Positions 1-2,276 of a stretch of 5,235 bases of DNA are shown here, one piece after another. The position numbers were made by a program, and so were the translations under genes. The stretch covers positions 1 through 5,235 of the forward strand of contig JBASIS010000257.1 of the NCBI GenBank assembly GCA_049654905.1, given 5' to 3'. The number at the start of each line of letters is the position of its first letter. Position 1 is the first letter of the stretch. The stretch comes from M0108 sp049654905 (GTDB lineage: Bacteria > Pseudomonadota > Gammaproteobacteria > Chromatiales > Chromatiaceae). The notes beneath the pieces were generated by a model. It made no database searches and was not told the DNA's origin. It saw nothing but the letters and a program-made list of their open reading frames with translations.

Positions 1-443
1 ACCTGACGCCCAACGACCATCGCAACCTCCAACGCCTCATCGGCTGGATCTCCGCCATCGGCCACTACCCGAAAAGCCTGGTCGCCGGCATCTGGTACGC
101 CCTGCGCCAGGCCACCGGCGTCCCCGCCCCCCACCGCTTCGAGGTCCAGCACCTGCCCCTCATCGCCGCCGAACTGCAACGCATCCTCGAAGGCATCTTT
201 GCCTACCAGCGCCACCGCCGGGACCTGGAAGGCGAACTCATCGCCCGCATCGTGCGCGGCCGCGAGCCCGCCGCGCCCTTCCTCGCCCAACTCGACCGCG
301 AGCAGCGCGCCTGGCTGGACCCGCTGCGCCCGTGGCAAGATAAACTGGAATCCTGGCATCGTGGCGACGTGGAACGGCTGCTCGAACGCGCCCCCAGCCG
401 CGCCGGCTTGCTGCCCGGACTGGAAGAACCCGCCGCGTTATAA
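1..443 (+). CDS. Antirepressor-like phage protein, C-terminal part (5' end outside window)
   Basis: The reading frame is open from the window edge (first full codon at 3) to TAA at 441-443, giving 146 residues without a start, so the gene begins upstream. The first half reads LTPNDHRNLQRLIGWIS..., continues with a W-Y-x-L-R-x-x-TGVP segment and then HRFEVQHLPLIAAELQRIL. This layout of an amphipathic helix, a short loop ending in 'GVP', and a second Leu/Ala-rich helix resembles the C-terminal domain that follows Rha, BRO or P22 Ant-type N-terminal domains in phage antirepressors. The rest (REPAAPFLAQLDREQRAWLDPLRPW... to the end) is charged and helical, with no motif I recognise. Proteins of this class usually counteract phage or host repressors. 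Which N-terminal domain is attached here cannot be seen. The assignment comes from remembered family resemblance and is moderate. The frame has normal GC-rich codon use and no breaks. Confidence 0.55.
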   Translation, partial: LTPNDHRNLQRLIGWISAIGHYPKSLVAGIWYALRQATGVPAPHRFEVQHLPLIAAELQRILEGIFAYQRHRRDLEGELIARIVRGREPAAPFLAQLDREQRAWLDPLRPWQDKLESWHRGDVERLLERAPSRAGLLPGLEEPAAL

Positions 444-452
444 TCCGCCTGC

Positions 453-470
453 CCCCGCTCCCCAGCGGGG
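453..470 (+). terminator. GC hairpin just after the antirepressor-like gene
   Basis: CCCCGCT (453-459), loop CCCC, AGCGGGG (464-470): a perfect 7-bp stem starting 10 nt after the TAA stop. No T-run follows, so it is not a textbook intrinsic terminator. It may stabilise the 3' end of the message or act with Rho. The position is typical of a 3'-end structure, but the function is inferred. Confidence 0.4.
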
Positions 471-503
471 AAGCCAACCCGCTGAGGCGTCATGAGAACC
501 ACC

Positions 504-595
504 GGCTGGGCGGTTGAAACGCGGGACCAGCCACCTCCTTCCCCCTTTCCCATGATCTCGACTGCCAGATAATGGCCAGCCCCTGCCAGCCGCCG
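504..595 (+). repeat. Dispersed intergenic repeat, copy 1 (direct repeat left of hicBA)
   Basis: This non-coding segment matches 1343-1459 in the same orientation. Shared blocks in order are GGTTGAAA..CGCGGGACCAG (512-530), CACCTC (532-537), ATCTCGAC (555-562) and ATGGCC (572-577), followed by TGC, AG and CGCCG at identical spacing (584-595). The left end can fold: GGCTGG (504-509) pairs with CCAGCC (527-532), and copy 2 keeps the CTGG/CCAG core of this stem. Copy 1 lacks the 40-nt hairpin block found in copy 2. It overlaps no convincing gene. The nature of the element is unknown. Confidence 0.65.
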
Positions 596-617
596 GGGCC
601 ATGCCAGCCGTCCGGGG
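584..617 (+). repeat. Two-unit tandem repeat of about 18 nt ending in a T6 run
   Basis: TGCCAGCCG occurs at 584-592 and again at 602-610. Each is followed by CCGGGG, with one extra T in the second unit. The second unit runs directly into TTTTTT (618-623). A stem between CCCC (580-583) and GGGG (595-598 or 614-617) is possible but short, so a terminator reading is weak. The repeat lies just upstream of the proposed hicB promoter. Confidence 0.5.
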
Positions 618-633
618 TTTTTTCACGGTCATC

Positions 634-662
634 TTGTGACGCGGGTTCCCAGCCCTTATGCT
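634..662 (+). promoter_or_regulatory. Candidate sigma70-type promoter for hicBA
   Basis: TTGTGA (634-639) and TATGCT (657-662) are separated by exactly 17 nt. Each hexamer matches the -35/-10 consensus at four of six positions. The site leaves a leader of about 60 nt before the hicB start and lies downstream of the T6 run at 618-623. GC-rich DNA rarely offers a better match, but this is a pattern call only. Confidence 0.35.
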
Positions 663-720
663 GTCATCAACCGCCAAAGGCAACAGAGAGTGCCGAAGCC
701 GTGGTTGGTTGACCATAACC

Positions 721-727
721 GGAGAGG
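721..727 (+). promoter_or_regulatory. Strong Shine-Dalgarno site fixing the hicB start
   Basis: GGAGAGG lies 5 nt before ATG 733 and is by far the best ribosome binding site in the region. It supports ATG 733 over upstream in-frame starts such as ATG 658, which has no comparable site and would add 25 residues unlike the family. Confidence 0.7.
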
Positions 728-732
728 AACAC

Positions 733-1074
733 ATGAAACCTTCCCACCTACTGCTCCGCTGTTACGCGGAACAGGCAGGCGACCAGTGGGTAGCGGTCTG
801 CATCGACCTGGGCCTAGCCGCCCAACGCGACACCTACCGCGAGGTCAGGCGCGCCCTGGACGGCCAAATTTACAGCTACCTGTACGACGCCTTGATCGGC
901 GAGGATCGCGCCTACGCCGACCAGTTACTGACCCGCAAAGCGCCCTGGCCGCAAATCCTCCGCTACTACCTCATCAAACTGCAGGTCCCGGGCCTGTCGT
1001 TTGGTCATAAGGTCCGGCGGTTTATCAGTAACACCCCCGTCGTCCCCCGGCCGCCACACCACCTCGCGGTATGA
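733..1074 (+). CDS. hicB: HicB-like antitoxin
   Basis: The 113-residue protein starts at ATG 733 behind a strong GGAGAGG site. Residues 5-50 (HLLLRCYAEQAGDQWVAVCIDLGLAAQ...) fit the partial RNase H-like fold of HicB: an N-terminal strand, a short turn (QAGDQWVA), a 'C-x-D-L-x-L-A-A-Q' strand where HicB has 'cPDLPGc..G', then an amphipathic helix (DTYREVRRALDGQIYSYLYDAL). In that family this domain binds and masks the HicA toxin. The C-terminal half (GEDRAYADQLLTRKAPWPQILRYYLIKLQ... to a Pro/His-rich end) shows no ribbon-helix-helix or helix-turn-helix that I can recognise. Autoregulation by DNA binding, usual for HicB, is therefore uncertain. It overlaps the downstream HicA-like gene by ATGA, so translation is probably coupled. 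The antitoxin call rests on both the fold-like pattern and the partner gene. Confidence 0.65.
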   Translation: MKPSHLLLRCYAEQAGDQWVAVCIDLGLAAQRDTYREVRRALDGQIYSYLYDALIGEDRAYADQLLTRKAPWPQILRYYLIKLQVPGLSFGHKVRRFISNTPVVPRPPHHLAV

Positions 1075-1340
1075 GCCGGGTTCCGCCCCTGACCTGCGAC
1101 GAGGTTAAGCACGCCCTCACCCAACTAGGCTTCTCCCCCGCGCCGCGCCAGGGCGGATCGCATGAGCAATGGCTCAAGACCACGGACGGCCGCCGCTTCA
1201 AGGTCACCGTCGATTGCCCCAAGGCCCCCTTTAGTCCCACCCTGATCGCCTCGATGGCCCATCAAGCCGGTATCACCGTGGCCGATCTCTACCGCGCCGC
1301 CGATAAAAAACGCAAGTGGTCCTGGTTGCACCGGCCCTAG
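1071..1340 (+). CDS. hicA: HicA-like mRNA interferase toxin
   Basis: The 89-residue protein has the layout of HicA/YcfA toxins. It begins with MSRVPPLTCDEVKHALTQLGF, the usual opening helix, then R-Q-G-G-S-H-E-Q-W, where the His of 'GSH' (residue 31) matches the family's catalytic histidine. A strand pair follows (DGRRFKVTVDCP), then a second helix (SPTLIASMAHQAGITVADLYRAA). HicA has a dsRNA-binding-like fold and cleaves mRNA during translation; its HicB partner neutralises it. The start is ATG 1071, inside the hicB stop (ATGA, 1071-1074), with only a weak Shine-Dalgarno site, which favours translational coupling. Compared with typical HicA, the segment between the two halves is slightly different (PKAPFSPTL instead of a 'K-x-x-G-T' stretch), and a basic tail (DKKRKWSWLHRP) is added. 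The order antitoxin then toxin is the reverse of the classical hicAB operon. Confidence 0.8.
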   Translation: MSRVPPLTCDEVKHALTQLGFSPAPRQGGSHEQWLKTTDGRRFKVTVDCPKAPFSPTLIASMAHQAGITVADLYRAADKKRKWSWLHRP

Positions 1341-1342
1341 GG

Positions 1343-1459
1343 CCTGGTTGAAAAACGCGGGACCAGACACCTCTTCGACCATACCGAGAACATCCTCGTT
1401 ATGGTCGCACCTCACAGTATCTCGACCGCAAAATCATGGCCTTCAAATGCTAGTCGCCG
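1343..1459 (+). repeat. Dispersed intergenic repeat, copy 2 (direct repeat right of hicBA)
   Basis: It starts 3 nt after the hicA stop and matches 504-595 in the same orientation: GGTTGAAAAACGCGGGACCAG (1346-1366), CACCTC (1368-1373 and again 1408-1413), ATCTCGAC (1419-1426), ATGGCC (1436-1441), then TGC, AG and CGCCG at the same spacing (1448-1459). The small stem CTGGT/ACCAG (1344-1348 and 1362-1366) corresponds to the stem of copy 1. Copy 2 is longer by 30 nt, mostly because of an extra hairpin block. With copy 1 it brackets hicBA at about 834-864 nt distance. Confidence 0.65.
1376..1407. repeat. Inverted repeat (hairpin) inserted in repeat copy 2, flanked by CACCTC
   Basis: CGACCATA (1376-1383) pairs with TATGGTCG (1400-1407). 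After one mismatch the stem continues with CGAG/CTCG (1385-1388 and 1395-1398) around a 6-nt loop. The hairpin lies between two CACCTC hexamers (1368-1373 and 1408-1413), while copy 1 of the repeat has a single CACCTC and no hairpin. This is the pattern left by insertion of a small palindromic element with a 6-bp target duplication. Slippage or deletion in copy 1 would also explain it. Confidence 0.6.
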
Positions 1460-1465
1460 TTGCAC

Positions 1466-1563
1466 CCTAGCCACGCGGCTAGGCTGATCTCCGAAGAGCC
1501 CGTAGCTTCGTACCCGCCGAACGGGCCTGCCGCATCCATTCGCTTGCGGCGGGTCAGGGTACG
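1466..1563 (+). promoter_or_regulatory. Structured leader upstream of rha (candidate cis-acting RNA)
   Basis: Four hairpins follow one another up to the rha start: CCTAGCC/GGCTAGG (1466-1472 and 1477-1483, 4-nt loop), CGAAG/CTTCG (1492-1496 and 1506-1510), CCCG/CGGG (1513-1516 and 1522-1525) and GCCGCA/TGCGGC (1529-1534 and 1545-1550). A competing long-range stem, CGTACC (1509-1514) with GGTACG (1558-1563), would close 2 nt before the ATG and bury the only ribosome-binding-like bases (AGGG, 1556-1559). Mutually exclusive folds around a start site suggest translational control. No known riboswitch class is recognised, and this is inference from base pairing alone. Confidence 0.35.
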
Positions 1564-1565
1564 TT

Positions 1566-2234
1566 ATGAATTCCTCTTTTGTTCCTGCCAACGTCGTGGA
1601 AATCCGTGGTCAGCAAGCACTGACAACCAGCTTGGCCGTAGCAGATGGCTGCGGGCTCCAACACAAGAACGTCTTTGCTCTAGTGCGTAGATACCAAGAC
1701 GACTTCAAAGAGTTGGGGATTCTCGCGTTTGAAACGCGAGAAAAACGAGGCACCCAAGGGGCTCCAACCGAGTACGCCGTCCTCAACGAGGATCAGGCCA
1801 CCTACCTGATAACCCTCTTCAGGAACTCGCCCGTCGTCCGCCGTTTCAAGCTGACCCTGGTCAAAGCTTTCCGCAAGGCGCTTGACGAAATTGGCCGCCT
1901 CTACGCCAATCTGCCGCGCCCCGACCTGCTTACCGCCAAGCGGGCCGCTCATCATCCCATGATGGCCGCCCTGGTCGAGTGCCGGGAAGAAGTGGGCAAA
2001 GAGACCGCCAGCCACCATTTCACCAACGAAAATCGTCTCTGCAATGGCGTTGTGACCGGCAACTTCCAGCGCACCGCCGAGCACACCTTGACCAACTCGG
2101 AACTCCTCCTGCTGGCCAAGGTCCGGGAGCGCAACGCGGCCCTGTTGATGGCGGGCCTGGACTACGCCACCCGCAAAACAAAATTGATCACCTTCGCCCT
2201 GCGCACCCGTACCCAACTACTGACCGCCACCTAA
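1566..2234 (+). CDS. Rha-family phage regulatory protein
   Basis: The 222-residue protein has two parts. Residues about 10-110 match the phage pRha domain: VVEIRGQQALTTSLAVAD, then QHKNVFALVRRY, then a YAVLNEDQATYLITLFRNS block and VVRRFKLTLVKAFRKALDEI. Rha proteins are phage regulators found in lambdoid and related prophages. Known members interfere with growth when host integration factor is absent, and many are annotated as antirepressors. Residues about 124-222 form a separate C-terminal domain (HPMMAALVECREEVGKET..HHFTNENRLCNGVVTGNF...LLLLAKVRERNAALLMAGLDYATRKTKLITFA), a helical unit often attached to Rha domains. ATG 1566 is the first good start; only a weak AGGG precedes it, inside a predicted stem. 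By hand count 90 of 175 bases in 1566-1740 are G or C, well below the rest of the gene and window, which suggests domain exchange or recent transfer of the 5' part. Confidence 0.8.
   Translation: MNSSFVPANVVEIRGQQALTTSLAVADGCGLQHKNVFALVRRYQDDFKELGILAFETREKRGTQGAPTEYAVLNEDQATYLITLFRNSPVVRRFKLTLVKAFRKALDEIGRLYANLPRPDLLTAKRAAHHPMMAALVECREEVGKETASHHFTNENRLCNGVVTGNFQRTAEHTLTNSELLLLAKVRERNAALLMAGLDYATRKTKLITFALRTRTQLLTAT
1720..1742. repeat. 23-nt palindrome inside rha
   Basis: TTCTCGCGTTT (1720-1730) and AAACGCGAGAA (1732-1742) are perfect reverse complements around a single G. The site covers codons 52-59 of rha. It could be an operator-like protein site, an RNA hairpin that slows ribosomes, or the result of gene rearrangement. 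It contains TTGAAACGCG, which also occurs in repeat copy 1 (514-523), and copy 2 has a variant with two extra A. A shared 10-mer alone could be chance. Confidence 0.6.
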
Positions 2235-2247
2235 ACCGCGCACCATC

Positions 2248-2275
2248 ACCATTTGGGTGACATCACCCAAATGGT
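2248..2275. terminator. Hairpin between the convergent rha and megaprotein genes
   Basis: ACCATTTGGGTG (2248-2259), loop ACAT, CACCCAAATGGT (2264-2275): a perfect 12-bp stem. It lies 13 nt after the rha stop and 1 nt from the stop of the minus-strand gene, so it can serve both strands. Neither side has a clear U-tract, so it may be a Rho-assisted or mRNA-end-protecting structure rather than a classic intrinsic terminator. Confidence 0.65.
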
Positions 2276-2276
2276 C

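Noticed and set aside
203..553. Minus-strand and other-frame ORFs over the antirepressor-like gene
   Set aside because: They are Arg/Ser/Gly-rich shadow translations without family resemblance. The frame ending at 443 has better composition and a recognisable domain pattern.
658..732. Upstream extension of the HicB-like protein from ATG 658
   Set aside because: The added residues do not resemble HicB, the start has no Shine-Dalgarno site, and it would fall on the proposed -10 element. ATG 733 has a strong site.
1391..1425. Promoter for rha in the region TTATGG...TATCTC
   Set aside because: Hexamer matches are poor and the spacing is wrong. No convincing sigma70 pair was found between hicA and rha, so rha may be read from further upstream.
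1376..1460. CRISPR-like or integron-like repeat array
   Set aside because: There are only two repeat copies, about 840 nt apart with genes between, and no regular spacers, attC-like paired core sites or integrase.
1460..1690. Plus-strand ORF of 76 residues overlapping the rha start in another frame
   Set aside because: It starts with TTG, has no ribosome binding site, and runs through the hairpin-rich leader and the rha 5' end. The translation matches no family I can name. Small overlapping ORFs occur upstream of phage regulators, so it is worth remembering but not supported as a gene.
1680..2216. Minus-strand ORF of 178 residues opposite rha
   Set aside because: It is a frame shadow of a well-recognised Rha gene, with no family resemblance or ribosome binding site of its own.
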